Assembly: GCA_022453515.1 (NCBI GenBank)
Contig: JAJNNY010000001.1
Coordinates: 558,001-622,000, forward strand
Direction: 5' to 3'
Origin: Astrocystis sublimbata
Lineage: Eukaryota > Ascomycota > Sordariomycetes > Xylariales > Xylariaceae
Length of the DNA stretch: 64,000 nt
In this document: positions 34,124-46,876 of the stretch, in pieces
Numbering within the stretch: the stretch's first letter is position 1
Layout: every line of letters begins with the position of its first letter
Notes under the pieces: generated by a model
What the model saw: the letters and a program-made list of their open reading frames with translations, nothing else
What the model was told of the DNA's origin: nothing
Database searches by the model: none
Made by a program: the position numbers and the translations under genes

Positions 34124-36624
34124 ATGCGGGGCAGCGGCATCACCAAGAGCGCTGCTATGACCTTTAGGTCACTCCAAATCAACATTCGCAGTGCGTCATT
34201 CACCACACGACGAGCCTCGCCAACGCCTGTGCCAAGTTCTGTTTATCATCCTAGTCGCAGCTACAGCCGCACTCAGTCGACGATGGCGCCGCGCGACCCC
34301 AACACCCTCGCCAACTACGGCGAGTGGCTCACTAAGCATACCACTGTCAACTTCAAGGTCAATTTCGAGAAGCAGCGTCTCGAGGGATCCGTGCTGCTTG
34401 AACTGGAGTCATTGACTGACAAGAAGAGTCAAGAGGTCATCCTTGGTAGGTATTTCTTGAGCCTTTCATTCCCTCTCGTCATATGTCGAGAGTCGAACAA
34501 GTACTATATGTGACACCCTTTCACACCGATATATCATGCATCATACAATGTACAATATACATCTCGGGTTCTAGATGCAGAGCGTTTCACTGACATTGAG
34601 TAAAGACACGAACCACTTGACTGTCTTATCAGTCAAGTCAGACTCGGCCGACCTGCAGTGGGCTCTCAAGAGCCGGGTTGAGCCCTACGGCTCGCCACTT
34701 CATGTTTCTGTGCCAGAAGGGTTGTCACAGGGGAACATTCTCAAGCTAGACATTGCGCTTGAGACAACCAGTCATTGCGCCGGTCTTCAATGGATGACGC
34801 CGGCGCAGACTGGAAACAAGAAACACCCCTACGTATATTCTCAATGTCAGGCGATCTTGGCTCGTTCTATCTTCCCGTGCCAGGACACCCCTGACGTCAA
34901 GTCCACATTCTCCTTCAACATTTCCTCGCCGCTGCCCGTGGTGGCAAGCGGTGTCTCCGTGCCATCAGATGCTCAAGGGGACGGGGACAAGCTCTTCCGC
35001 TTTGAGCAGAAGGTGCCTATCCCCTCGTATCTCTTTGCTCTGGCTTCGGGAGACCTGGAGACTGCCCCTATCGGTAAGCGCTCTGTTGTGGCCACCGGCC
35101 CCGAGGCACTCAAAGAGGCCAAATGGGAGCTCGAGAACGACATGGACAAGTTCCTCGAGGTTGCGGAGAAGCTCGTCTTCGATTACCAGTGGGGACAGTA
35201 CAATGTTCTGGTCTTGCCGCCTAGCTTTGCCTACGGTGGGATGGAAAACCCGATTTTCACTTTTGCGACGCCGACGATTATCAGTGGCGATCGTCAGAAC
35301 GTGGATGTCATCGCGCACGAGCTTAGTCACAGTTGGAGCGGTAACCTGGTTGGTTGTGCCTCGTGGGAACACTTTTGGCTCAATGAAGGGTGAGTCCTAT
35401 TGCGCGTGGCATGAACCGAGAAGCGAATGTTGCTGACTGAATTGTCATAGCTGGACCACCTACTTAGAGCGTCGAATTGGCGCTGCCATCCAGTACGTAT
35501 CCCGGCTTCCTTCGCCTCTGGCCCCCTGGCATGAGATGTGAATGTGTTGCCGTATTAACTTTTGCTCCTCTCCTAGCGGTGCACCACAATTCGACTTCAG
35601 TGCCATTATCGGTTGGAAAGCTCTTGGTACGTCGTCTGGCATGGACTTTGCGGGGCTCAAGCTAACGAAAACCCAGAGGACTCTGTAGCACTATTTGGCG
35701 CAGACCACGAATTTACCAAGCTCATCATCAACCATAAGGGTGTTGATCCCGAGGATGCATTTAGCTCGGTGCCGTACGAAAAGGGCTTCCACTTCCTTTA
35801 TTATCTTGACCGACTGGTCGGACGAGAGCATTTCGACAAATTTATACCTCATTACTTCCAGACCTGGGCGAGAAAGTCTTTAGACTCTTTCCAGTTCAAG
35901 CAGACGTTCCTGGATTTCTTTGAGAACAACGGCAATGATGAGATCAAGGAGAAGATCGCCAAGATCCCGTATGTTACTCCTAGCCCCCTTTACCCCTGAT
36001 TGCCGCGCAGGCTCTTGAATTGCACCCGATCTACTCTATAACGGGATGTACTGACTCCAGTATCATAGGTGGGAGGAGAAATTCTACGCGCCTGGCTTGC
36101 CGCCCAAGCCAGAATTTAACACGGCTTATGTCGATAGCTGTCTAGCACTCGCCGAGAAGTGGAAGCAATCTGTAAGAAAAGGCTTATCTTAAGGCTCACG
36201 AGTAGTCATCGACTATGAAATAGTACTAACGAGGATGCAGGACTACCAACCCAATCTCAAAGACATTGAGTCATTCACCGCGAACCAGACCCTCGTCTTC
36301 CTGCAAGCTGTACAGACCTTCTCGTTGCCTCTCAAGGCAGAGCGAAGCCACCTGCTGGGCACCACCTACAACATCAGCTCGTCCAAGAACGTCGAGCTGA
36401 AGGCAGCCTACTATCTCATCGCGCTCAAGGCGGGAGACAAGTCGGAGCTCCCGGGCGTGGTGGACCTCCTGTCTTCGGTGGGCCGGATGAAGTTCGTTAG
36501 GCCGCTCTACCGAAAGCTCAATGAGCTGGACAGGGACTTGGCAGTGAGGACGTTCGAAGAGAATAAGGACTTCTACCCATCAACAACAAAGGGCCAGCTA
36601 GAGAAGGATCTGGGGCTGAAATAG
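34124..36624 (+). CDS. LAP2: Leukotriene A4 hydrolase/aminopeptidase (M1 family)
   Basis: Seven exons: 34124-34445, 34606-35389, 35451-35492, 35577-35626, 35677-35968, 36069-36171 and 36241-36624. All are GT-AG and in phase, giving 658 residues. The exon 2 acceptor (AAAG at 34602-34605) was chosen because it alone restores the family sequence VILD followed by TNHLTVLSV. The M1 features are present: GGMENP upstream of the zinc site, the HELSH zinc motif (H345, E346, H349) and the third ligand in FWLNEG (E368), with 18 residues between H349 and E368. Yeast Lap2 and mammalian LTA4H are zinc aminopeptidases with epoxide hydrolase activity; the C-terminal helical domain (from about 530) is also present. 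A second ATG at residue 54 (MAPRDPN) matches the usual family start. The 53 residues before it are rich in R, S and T, resembling a mitochondrial presequence. Confidence 0.95.
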
Positions 36625-37277
36625 GTACAGATGGGGTGTATCAAACAGGTATTATAGGGTTGGGCGAACGGATATAGATACGTGTCATTGGCCATGCAGG
36701 GTGGAAGCGAAGAACACTCCCCAACCATGTGTCGGTTCTGATTCGTGGCCGGTCTCATCAATACGCACCATGGCCAATCAGGTCAATACCCTATATACTG
36801 TTGTTGAAGATGCACCGTTTCAGATTTTGTGAGTTGCATCGTGACATCTGGCGAGGGAACCAGGTGAGGGAGACAAAGATGTGATGCCTCCTGGTATTTG
36901 GTGCCTGCCTGGCTAGACCCCTCTGCCGTGATGCACCTGCTATCTATGATGCACAAGGAGGACAGCTGACAGATGGCAGCCATCTGCGGAGCACAATCAC
37001 ATGGCGGAGGGGACTCAGCATGCCTGGGGCAAATTAACAATAACACGGGCCGGCGCAAGCAACACTAAGGTACCTCAAGATACCTCCTATGTAGGGCATT
37101 ATGTGGGTGAGATGAGATACAGTACGCACGTCAGCACGCAGCTGTAGGTAGACCTGCATCATTTACAAACCTATAAGGAAAGTAGATGTTGAAGTTAGCG
37201 ACACGTATATGGACAGATATCCCCCTCTTTCGATGCACATATAACAATAATACTAAGTACTTACTTAAGTAGATACC

Positions 37278-37287
37278 TACCTAGGTA
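37278..37287. repeat. TACCTAGGTA palindrome
   Basis: Exact copy with extended flanks (TACCTACCTAGGTAGGTA), so the inverted symmetry is longer than ten bases here. It lies about 1.05 kb upstream of the kinesin start. Confidence 0.9.
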
Positions 37288-37750
37288 GGTACTTAATTAA
37301 CAGTGTTTTGCTGCGTGCTGCTGGATGCACCTGCCTGGTAGTAGTAGTTTCAGTGGGTTGCAGTAGGCTGTACCTCCTCAACTGGGCTCTAGATTGGGGA
37401 AATTAGCGAGGGCCTGACCTACGTCAGTCAGCTGCTCGATGTACTGCCATCGTTCATTGTAGGCGGCTCGGGTGGTTCCCTACCTGTGTGTGGCGGGGGA
37501 GTATGTAGGTGGATTAGGTACCTTGCTTCTGGCTGTATACGTATAGGTACATGCCACAGGAAGTACTAACCCCAAGTCGCGATCGCGTCCCTCCAAGGTT
37601 CCTCCGCTATCGACTCCCATTAATTTATACACAGCTGTAATACCCAACCCCGGTCTCCCTCCTCATCGCCGACCGACCAGCCCAGGACAACAACAAGTAC
37701 GGTTGGCGCCTGTCACTTGTCAACAACAACCACAACCACCTTTTCCAAGA

Positions 37751-37770
37751 CCACGACCACGACCACGACC
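37751..37770. repeat. CCACGA hexamer repeat
   Basis: Three copies plus two bases in the upstream region of the kinesin gene, within a wider ACA/ACC-rich stretch. Confidence 0.85.
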
Positions 37771-38339
37771 CAGCACAACGGGCTGTCGCTTTGTGTGCTC
37801 TGCCCCCCGCCAGGATCCCTACAACGACGCTCTGTAGCACACCGCCAAAGTCATCTGCATCAAGTGGCTGTTTTTGTTCTACTGCCCCTTCTCGACTGCC
37901 CCTTGGCCCGCCGACCACTTTCTCCCTACTACGCCGCGATACCGTAGCCACGAACCCCGAGATCGAATCCGGCTTTTACGAGACACTATTCATTCTATTT
38001 GGGCTCGGGACCTTGCGGCTCGGGCGGGGATGACGAGGGGCGAGCGCTGATGCGCCAGGAGTTGTTTTGATTTTTGATTTTTGATTTTTTTGGGCTGGGC
38101 GACTACACACTTTAGGATCGCATTATAACTGTCGCCGCCGCCGCCGTCATTCTAAGCGCGCGGCTTTACATGATCGAGGGCCGCTTATCTATTGTACGAC
38201 ACCGCATTGCCGACGGCTTTTCGCATGTGATCCTGATACCTCCTGTCCGTCGCACAACCGCGTGCATACCCGCGACTATCCGTTGCACTTGATCAGGTGC
38301 TTGTAGCTTCGAGGGCGCCGCCCTCCACATCTGCCCATC

Positions 38340-41300
38340 ATGGCGCCCGCCGGCGGTGGAAATATCAAGGTGGTCGTGAGATGTCGTCCCTTCAATAGTC
38401 GAGGTATGTCTATCCACCCTGGCGAACCCTCAACGGAGCGTGGAGCGGGGGAACCCCCTCGCGCACGGGGCTCATCTTTGAGCTAATCATAAGTACAGAA
38501 ATCGACCGAGGTGCGAAATGTATCGTGGAGATGAAGAACAACCAGACCGTTCTGACGCCGCCCGATGGGGCGTCCAGCGCGAAAGGCCAGAAAGACACAG
38601 CTCCGAAGAGTTTCGCTTTCGATAGGTCGTACTGGTCCTTTAACAAGAGCGACCCCACCTACGCCGGCCAGGACAACCTCCACGATGATCTTGGGAAGCC
38701 GCTCCTGGATAATGCATTTCAGGGCTACAACAACTGTATCTTTGCCTACGGTCAGACCGGTTCCGGAAAGTCCTACTCCATGATGGGATATGGTAAGGAG
38801 CACGGTATCATCCCCAAGATTTGCCAGGACATGTTTGGGAGGATCGGTCAACTGCAGTCCGACAAGAACACGCGATGCACCGTCGAGGTTTCCTATCTTG
38901 AAATTTACAACGAACGAGTCCGAGATCTCCTGAACCCCTCGACCAAAGGAAACTTGAAAGTCCGTGAGCATCCCTCCACCGGCCCATACGTCGAGGACTT
39001 GGCCAAACTCGTAGTCGGCAGTTTCCAAGAAATCGAAAACCTCATGGACGAGGGAAACAAAGCCAGAACTGTCGCAGCCACCAACATGAACGAGACGTCC
39101 AGTCGATCTCACGCTGTCTTCACCTTGATCCTGACACAGAAGTCCTTCGACCCAGATGCCAAGATGGAGCTGGAAAAGCAGGCCAAGATCAGTCTGGTCG
39201 ATCTTGCAGGTTCCGAAAGAGCAACATCCACGGGAGCCACCGGTGCTCGACTGAAGGAAGGTGCCGAGATCAACCGGTCTCTCTCGACTCTCGGTCGTGT
39301 GATAGCAGCACTGGCCGATCTCTCTACAGGGAAAAAGAAGAAAGGCCCAGGGGGAACTGTTCCATACCGAGACAGTGTCCTCACATGGCTTCTCAAGGAC
39401 TCTTTGGGTGGTAACAGTATGACGGCCATGATTGCAGCTATTAGTCCCGCTGATATCAATTATGACGAGACTCTGAGTACCCTGCGCTATGCCGACTCCG
39501 CCAAGCGAATCAAGAACCACGCTGTCATCAACGAGGATGCCAATGCCCGTATGATAAGAGAACTGAAGGAGGAGCTCTCTCTGCTACGGAGCAAACTTGG
39601 GGGCGGAGGCGCTGGTGGTGCTGGTGGCGCTGGTGGCATAGCTGTCCCACCTGAGGAAGTGTATGCCGAGGGCACCCCACTCGAGCAGCAGATCGTCAGC
39701 ATCACCCAGGCTGACGGCACTGTCAAGAAGGTGTCGAAAGCCGAGATCGCTGAGCAGCTCAGTCAGAGCGAAAAGATTTTGATAGATCTCAATCAGACCT
39801 GGGAAGAAAAACTGGTCAAGACGGAGGAAATTCACAAAGAACGTGAGGCGGCGTTGGAAGAGCTTGGAATCAGCATCGAGAAAGGTTTTGTCGGACTGCA
39901 CACACCAAAGAAGATGCCACATTTGGTCAACTTATCAGACGACCCATTACTGGCAGAATGTCTAGTCTACAATCTCAAGCCAGGAAAGACGACAGTCGGG
40001 AACGTGGATTCCAACGCCGAACATCAAGCCAACATACGTCTCAATGGCACTCGGATCCTTCATGATCATTGTACTTTTGATAATGCTATGGATGGTATCG
40101 TCACGATCACACCGAGCGAGGGTGCATCTATCATGGTCAACGGCAGGCGCATCACGGAGACAACACCACTACATTCTGGATATCGCATAATCTTTGGAGA
40201 TTTCCATATCTTCAGGTTCAACCACCCCATGGAAGCCAAGGCGGAGCGGGATGAGAACAGACAAAGTCTGCTTCGCCAATCCGTGACAGCTAATGCGCTC
40301 ATATCGCCTCGCCTAGGCCACGAACGATCTCAAAGCAAAGCTGGGTCAGAGGTTGGTGAGAGTCGACCAGATTCGCCTGCGGCCCTCCGCGAAGGACGAG
40401 ACTCAGATTGGTCACTTGCAAGGAGAGAAGCTGCTGGGGCAATACTCGGCACCGATAAGAATCTCCAAAGCTTGACAGACGAGGAGTTGAACTCACTTTT
40501 TGAAGATGTCCAGCGTGCCAGAGCTGAACGTGTTAACGAGCGCGAAGGTGACGATGACTTGGAATCGAACCTATCATATCCGTTTCGTGAAAAATACATG
40601 TCGACTGGAACAATTGACAACTTCTCTCTCGACACGGCACTGACCATGCCCTCTACCCCCAAAGGTGGAGAGAATGATGATCGCCTGAAAGAGATTCGGG
40701 AGACCATGCAAACGCAGCTGGAAAAGCAGAAGGAAGAATACCAGGACCAGCTCAAGACTGCCGAGGCTGCGAACGTGGAAGTCGAGGAGATCAAGAAAGA
40801 AAAGGAGCGAATGGAAGAGACATTAACCCAGATCAAGACTGATATGGAAAAACAGCTAGCGGTCCAGAAAAAAGAGTTTGAAGCCAAGATCGAGAAGCTT
40901 GACCCACTCAAGAGGCCGAAAGCCAATCCCAAGCTCTCGGCAGACGAGATACAACGAGCCAAGAAAGCTGTAGACCATTGGAAGGGGTGGCATTATGTGC
41001 AAATGGCCGAAGCTATCCTCCAGGACGCGGCTTCTCTCAAGGAAGCGCAGATTATGAGTTACGAGTTAGAAGAAAATGTCGTCTTCCAGTTCACAGTGGT
41101 AGACCAAGGTCATGCACTTTGCTCTTCATATGACATGGTTCTCAACGATGTGTCAAACGAGGACGATATCGCACTTGAGCAAGCGGGCAAACCTTGCGTG
41201 GGTGTCCGAGTGGTCGACTACAAACACTCAGTAGTCCACCTGTGGAGTGTGGAGAAGCTCTATGACCGTGTGCGACAGATGAGGCAGATGCATCAGTACC

Positions 41301-43765
41301 TCGACCAGCCGGAATATTCCCAGCATTTCAAGTTCGACAACCCTTTTGTTGAAACTTGCATGCCCGAGTATTCTCTTGTTGGCGAGGTTGACGTCCCGTT
41401 GAAAGCTGTTTTCGATAGCCGGGTACAAGACTTCACATTAGACGTGCTATCACCCTACACGTCGCATGTCATTGGTATTATCAAAGTATCGCTAGAACCG
41501 TCTAGTGCGCGCGCACCCTCAAGTACATTGAAGTATAACGTGGTCATGCACGACATGGTTGGCTTCGCCGAGCGAGAAGGAACTGATGTACATGCTCAAC
41601 TGTTCATCCCTGGCGTATCAGAAAATGGTGTCACAACGACGCAAATGATCAAGGACTTTGACGAGGAGCCTATACGGTTTGACAGCGTTCATAGTATGAG
41701 CGTTCCTCTTTTTGGGCCCCAGGATATCAACCTCAGGATCGCCATCTTCGCGAAGGTTACTGCAATGCACCTGGATAAGTTACTTAGTTGGGACGAGATG
41801 CGTGATAGTCCGCCCGGATCGGAAAATAAGCCAAAGGGTGCGCGCATCAACGAATCTCAGTTTTACACCAAGGAAAAGCATGATTTGTTGGCGCGAATTC
41901 AAATTCTTGAAATGAACGAGGAGGGCGAGCACATGCCCGTCGAGGTCACGCAAACCGGCGAACTGGATGTCGGGACATTTCAACTGCACCAAGGTCTACA
42001 GAGACGGATAGCTATCAACCTTTCGCATAGTTCAGGTGACGCATTGCCCTGGGAAGACGTCAGCTCGATGAGGGTCGGTCAAGTGCAGCTGGTGGATCAA
42101 TCAGGGAAGGTACCTGATATGACTTCACCTGTACCAGATGTTCAACTAAGACTTGGTGGCAAGCCAAGCTTTCGCCAGAATGCAAACGGTACTCGAAGTG
42201 CTACGATATCAGGCCACTGGGATTCCGGTTCGCATAACTCGCTGCTGTTGGATCGAGTGACTGCGGATAAGTACAAGGTTCAGCTGACTCTGTCCTGGGA
42301 CATCGTTGCCGACAACCTCGCCGAGCCAATGAAGTTTTCTACCAACATATACTGTCAAATTCTTGGGAGAGCCTACGTGCGCCAAACTTCGATGCTCTCT
42401 GCCCTATGGCAGCAGGTCCGAATTGTTCATTCCTCCTCAACAATTTTCTCACTGGGGTTGAAGCCGGCGCCAATCAAACGCGCTGGTGATTTGTGGCGAA
42501 TGAACAGCCAGCATGACTATGTAAAGGGCGAGGAGAATCTCAGCAACTGGAGTCCTAGAGGCGTAACTTTGATAGCCGATTACATCGCAGCAAGGAAAAA
42601 GAGAAGGCGCATCGCCGAGATTGGAGCCGCTCAACTCTGGCTTAAAAAGATCGGTCTACCTGAGCCCAGAGTCAAGCCGGCCGAGACTGAAGAGCAATCT
42701 GAAGATGAGCTCTCGCCTGTCAAGGCTGACAATGATGACGATTCGATCAATGCCTTGCTCAATGACACACCAGAAACCTCACGGCCCTCAACGCCAAACA
42801 AACATAATGAAAACGAGGCCCCCGAGGCTGCTGAGGAAGAGGGGGAGATAGAGCCGGTAGCCACAGAGGTCGAGGCAGAGGTTGAGATTGAGGCAGGAGT
42901 TGAAGCTGGCACCGATGACGTTAAAACTGCTGAGCAAATCGGTGCAGAGCCTGTGAGCGCGGAAGTTGTAGAGGTACCAGAGGGCACAAATCACGAGAAG
43001 CCCGAAGAGGTCAGTGAGGAGAAACCCCAGTCTGAATACAACGAAGCGGACACCGATCTCCTCACAAGGTGTATCGATCTATGGAAGCGTTACCCCGATC
43101 CAGCCTTCAGCATATTGAGCCCCGCCAACATTTCACCCCCAACGAACGGTATAGCTCCAGAGTCGACAACGCCACCCAAACTCATCGCCACAGTGCTTCG
43201 GATACCCAAGAATCCGTCCGTACTTAAGGGCGGTTACCTCCTCGTGCCTAGTGCCGACTCCACAAAGTGGCAAAAGCGATTCGTCGAACTTCGACGGCCA
43301 TACATGCACATACACAACGCGACTAACGGGGACGAAGTCGCGATAGTCAGTCTCCGCAACTCGAGGGTTGACAGTCAGCCCGAGATACTGGCTCTCTTCG
43401 GCGGACATCATGATAACTTAGCCGATGAGTCGGCTGTGGACGACAGCGCTAGTATCAGCAGTAACACACAGTCTAGCCACCGGCGAACAGCCTCGGGACG
43501 TGTATCCTCTATATGGGCCGGCAGCCAAGCCGCTTCAACAGGTCCTGGTCTCGGCGGCCTGAGCGAGCGTCTACAAGCGGGCGTGTTCGCGGTTTACGGG
43601 ACCGATAATACGTGGCTGTTCGCTGCGCGCAACGAGAAGGACAAACTGGACTGGATCCTCCGCATCGACCAGAGCTACTACTCGGGTAGCGCCAGCGCGA
43701 ATCCTAGCATCAATGGAAGCAGAGCCGTTAGCCCGCAGCCTAGGCATCATGCTTTTGGGGATTGA
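38340..43765 (+). CDS. uncA: Kinesin-3 motor protein (UncA/Unc104/KIF1 type)
   Basis: Two exons, 38340-38403 and 38499-43765, in phase, giving 1776 residues. The N-terminal motor domain has the P-loop GQTGSGKS (106-113), the switch-1-like NETSSRSHAVF, switch-2-like VDLAGSERA, and the neck region RYADSAKRIKNH. A lysine-rich K-loop segment (TGKKKKGPGG) is typical of kinesin-3. An FHA domain follows at about 505-596, then a coiled coil (from about 705), KIF1-type and C2-like regions, and a C-terminal PH domain at about 1594-1745 (KGGYLLVPSADSTKWQKRF, then WLFAARNEKDKLDWIL). In Aspergillus, UncA moves vesicles and early endosomes along detyrosinated microtubules towards plus ends; the PH domain binds membrane lipids. 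The length fits the family. The 5.3 kb second exon has no intron. Confidence 0.97.
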
Positions 43766-46326
43766 GAAGGAGGTGTCGACGTATATAATACCCTGTGTCG
43801 ATGGGATGTGGATGTGGATACAAATAATTACCAATACAATGAGATGAGGCCATGACAACAACAGTTAAGAATTCATTTTATATCCATCAATCGATCAATC
43901 AATCAAGTACAGAATTTCTTTTCCCCAAACACACACACAGCATATTCTACATTCCGGTTACGGGGATTCACAAGACCTATGGGGCGTTTTTGAAACATGG
44001 TTTCTTTTGTCTACCTAGGTGGGTAGGTATGATGATTCTTCTCTACCAAAATACAGCTAGCCAAGATCAAATGTTTTCATCATACCACATTTGCATGCAC
44101 ATGTGTGCATTTTCTTCCATCTCACATTATGTCATGTCATGTTATTCATCTTTAGATTATACCCCCTCGAACAAGTAGACACAGATCCTACATCCTTGCG
44201 ATCATGGGCTGCTGTTCGATTAAGCATATCAAGAGAAGAGGGGATAGACTAGCTAGAGAGCACATTGATGCTTCCCTTAGGTACTTAGAAATAAAGAAGA
44301 ATGGCTGAGAACTGATGATTAAATTAAATGAAAATTCAAATGACGAGGAGACGAGAATAATTTTGATATTTCAAGACTGTGTAGAGAGGCAGCCCGGGCA
44401 AACGACAGAGAGATAGTCCTACGAGCTGTTGAGGATATGCTGTGCCTGGTGCTTGTGTGATTGTAAAATGGGTAGTCAGGTTGGTGCGATGTATATAGTA
44501 AGAGAAAGGTACGAGGTACGAGGTGTGTTTGGGAGAATGAAACAACCTCTTGAGGCTCCTGGATCCTGATTCTGATGCTGACTTCGATGTTTGTTGTAAT
44601 TACTTGCTTGCTGTACACACGTCAGGCCAATGAGCGTGTTGCACAATGTACAGGTTTGCCTGCCCCGAGATTTCTGTGTACGTGTAAAAAGCTTCAAAAG
44701 AACCTAGACGGAAAGAAATTGTGTGGTTGGGTATTACCGTTGCAGGTTTATGGTCTGGAGAGGGGAGAGGAGGGGAGGTAAACAAATGTTACGTGCAGTT
44801 AGTTAGTCGAGTCTATTGAGCAATGTTTTCTAATCCTAACCTTCAAGTAGATTTAGTATATATTGCTTCGCAGGATAGAAAGCGCCATAACCCCCCTTCA
44901 GTGGCAACAATCGAGCACAAGATATCAAGTGAGAACCTGACCACACCCGTAATTCGAATACTTTTCCCATCGAACCACATCCTCCCCGACCCAACGAGCA
45001 CATCAAAGATGGGGACAACAACAGTCACTGAGTTTACTTATTGTGTTGTTTGCTCACAAGTCATAGCAGAGATCTCCAGCCAAGTCGCTGCAGATTGGCG
45101 AGACGAGTAAATCATGCACATAACCAGAGACCCTATACATACCCATAAGATATGATTGGACGGTGATGTTGGCTCATCGGAACAACACCTATGCAGTGTT
45201 ATTCATGTAGATATTCCTGGTCAATGCATGTGTAGTTGGAGAGTAATATGTGTAGTGAGCGTATGCTTTGGGAAGGACTGACTGACCCTAAACTACGACC
45301 CAAGAAGTTGGTGTAGGTCGCAATGCCTGAGATGCGTATGTGTCTTGGCACCAAGACTTCATTCATCATCAACACCCTCCCGAGAGCGATCAGACCAAGG
45401 GGCGCGGAGCGGAAAGCGATGCTCCTTCCACGGAGTCTACGCACGCCGTTTAGCAAAGCTTGTCTGAAAGCGTACTACCAGATATTGAAGTGTCTTCAGC
45501 TGAACAAGCTGAGCGAGCGTATGGAGGCGGCTGTCGGAGGCTTTTTAAAAGTCAACCTAGCCGAGTCAGTGAAGTTGTGGAGAAGAAATAAGCTTGCCAA
45601 GATATGCCCAGGAAGCCTTCGTCAACGTTGGCTTGCTATTTATATCGCTTACACGTACTGTACGATTAGTGTCAACGCGTTGGCCGTGAACGTCTGAGCT
45701 GAGTTCGGCCAGGGCTGCAATGGTCTTCAGATATTAAGTTCATGGTACTACCGCACGCACATGGTGACCGTACAAAAGGCGTTTGATAAAGCTTGGATAT
45801 CTTCTTCCCCAAACATTTCGATCCTCCCGCGAACCCTCGACTGTGGTAGCGAGCCCGCGAACAGGGGTAACCGGCACGTTCCCACACAGCGCCGATCCCG
45901 TGGCCACAGGGTTCAATCTCAGGAGAGACTTGGCACATTCGAACAGTAATCACCACCACAACCTAGCGTAGGCGTGGTGGAAGTATCTCAAATACAGCTT
46001 CTAGCAAACTCGCCCAGACTAACTGCTTCGGTCGTGATAGATCTACAATCTCAGCATAGTGAACATTGTTCTGACGTCGAGTCCGAATGCTGACGCACAG
46101 TGAATAGGCTTTTACGGAGATGACAGCCGTAACTTGTAAGAATCATGTAGCGTGGGGAATGATCATCGAAGATATATATAACAGACGCGCTTCTCTCCAG
46201 CCCTGACAAGCAAAGGCGCCCAAAAGGTTTTGACTTTCTTTAAGCTCTACAATATCTCATATACGTTTCAAGCTTCTAGTTCCTCTCCAGTCCTATTAAT
46301 CCATCAACCAAACTCACTCCTTCAAA
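43766..46326. other. Intergenic region
   Basis: 2.5 kb between the kinesin gene and the secreted-protein gene. Short frames only, with no domain or splice support. A near-copy of the palindrome (TACCTAGGTG, 44012-44021) lies about 250 bases beyond the kinesin stop. The last 200 bases form the promoter of the secreted-protein gene. Confidence 0.5.
46173..46181 (+). promoter_or_regulatory. TATA box-like element of the secreted-protein gene
   Basis: TATATATAA lies 146 bases before the ATG at 46327 and is followed by a leader with CT-rich stretches. The position suits a fungal TATA element for a strongly regulated gene. This is inference from sequence only. Confidence 0.45.
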
Positions 46327-46876
46327 ATGCGTTTCACATCCGCTCTTTTCGCTGTCGGCGCTGCTGCCGCTGCCACCTCTGGCTCTGACCTCGGCAGCTA
46401 CAAGCTCATGTCGATCGCCACTGGCTGCAAGTTCGGCCGCTGTTTCACCAGCTACGTCGTCTCTGGCGAGGAGGCCGTCGTCGACGGCGTGACCTACCCT
46501 GCTTTCGCCGCCCGCGTAAGTAATTGCTCTCATCGTCACTCTCATAAATCATAACTATTTCGCCGTCGACGGGATATAAAACGAAGACATACGCATCCCG
46601 ACGGAACTTTCCGCTTTGTTATCAAGAGGGGCACTTTTTTCCGTCAACCATGCTTGTCCATGAGTCACATCTACTAACACACGGCAACTGCAGTGCAAGA
46701 CCATGGGCGGCTGCACCAACGCCCTCAAGGGCTCCGAGATCTCCTCGGTCGCCAACACCGAGACCGGCCTTCTCACCATCACCCAGACCGTCGGCAAGTC
46801 CGTCCGCAAGGCCACTACCGAGTGGGACGAGTCGTCCGAGGTCTACCTGGACCTTCCCGTCATCTCTGTCTCTTAA
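46327..46876 (+). CDS. Small secreted cysteine-containing protein
   Basis: Two exons, 46327-46515 and 46694-46876, in phase, giving 123 residues. The first 18-20 residues are a clear signal peptide (MRFTSALFAVGAAAAATSG). The mature part of about 104 residues has four cysteines in two pairs, C34/C39 (GCKFGRC) and C64/C70 (CKTMGGC), which could form two disulfides; the intron falls exactly before C64. The rest is rich in T, S and V and probably a small beta-sheet domain. No catalytic motif or GPI signal is seen. Proteins of this size and layout are secreted by many fungi and include effectors and antimicrobial proteins, but I cannot assign a named family. The TATA-like promoter and strong GT-AG sites support a real gene. 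Confidence 0.85.

Larger units (their letters stand above)
36625..38339. promoter_or_regulatory. Upstream region and probable 5' leader of the kinesin gene
   Basis: 1.7 kb without a supported gene. It holds a TACCTAGGTA palindrome (37278-37287) inside a longer CTACCTAGGTAGG context, three CCACGA hexamers (37751-37770), a TTTTTGA-type repeat (about 38064-38092) and a GCCGCC run at about 38130. The last 700 bases, up to the kinesin ATG, are probably promoter and 5' UTR. Confidence 0.45.

Noticed and set aside
38483..39520. 345-codon minus-strand frame opposite the kinesin motor domain
   Set aside because: It lies fully antisense to the conserved motor domain, and its openness follows from the codon use of that strand; it shows no domain of its own.
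45323..45697. 124-codon plus-strand frame
   Set aside because: No domain, no splice partner and basic composition without family resemblance; probably chance.
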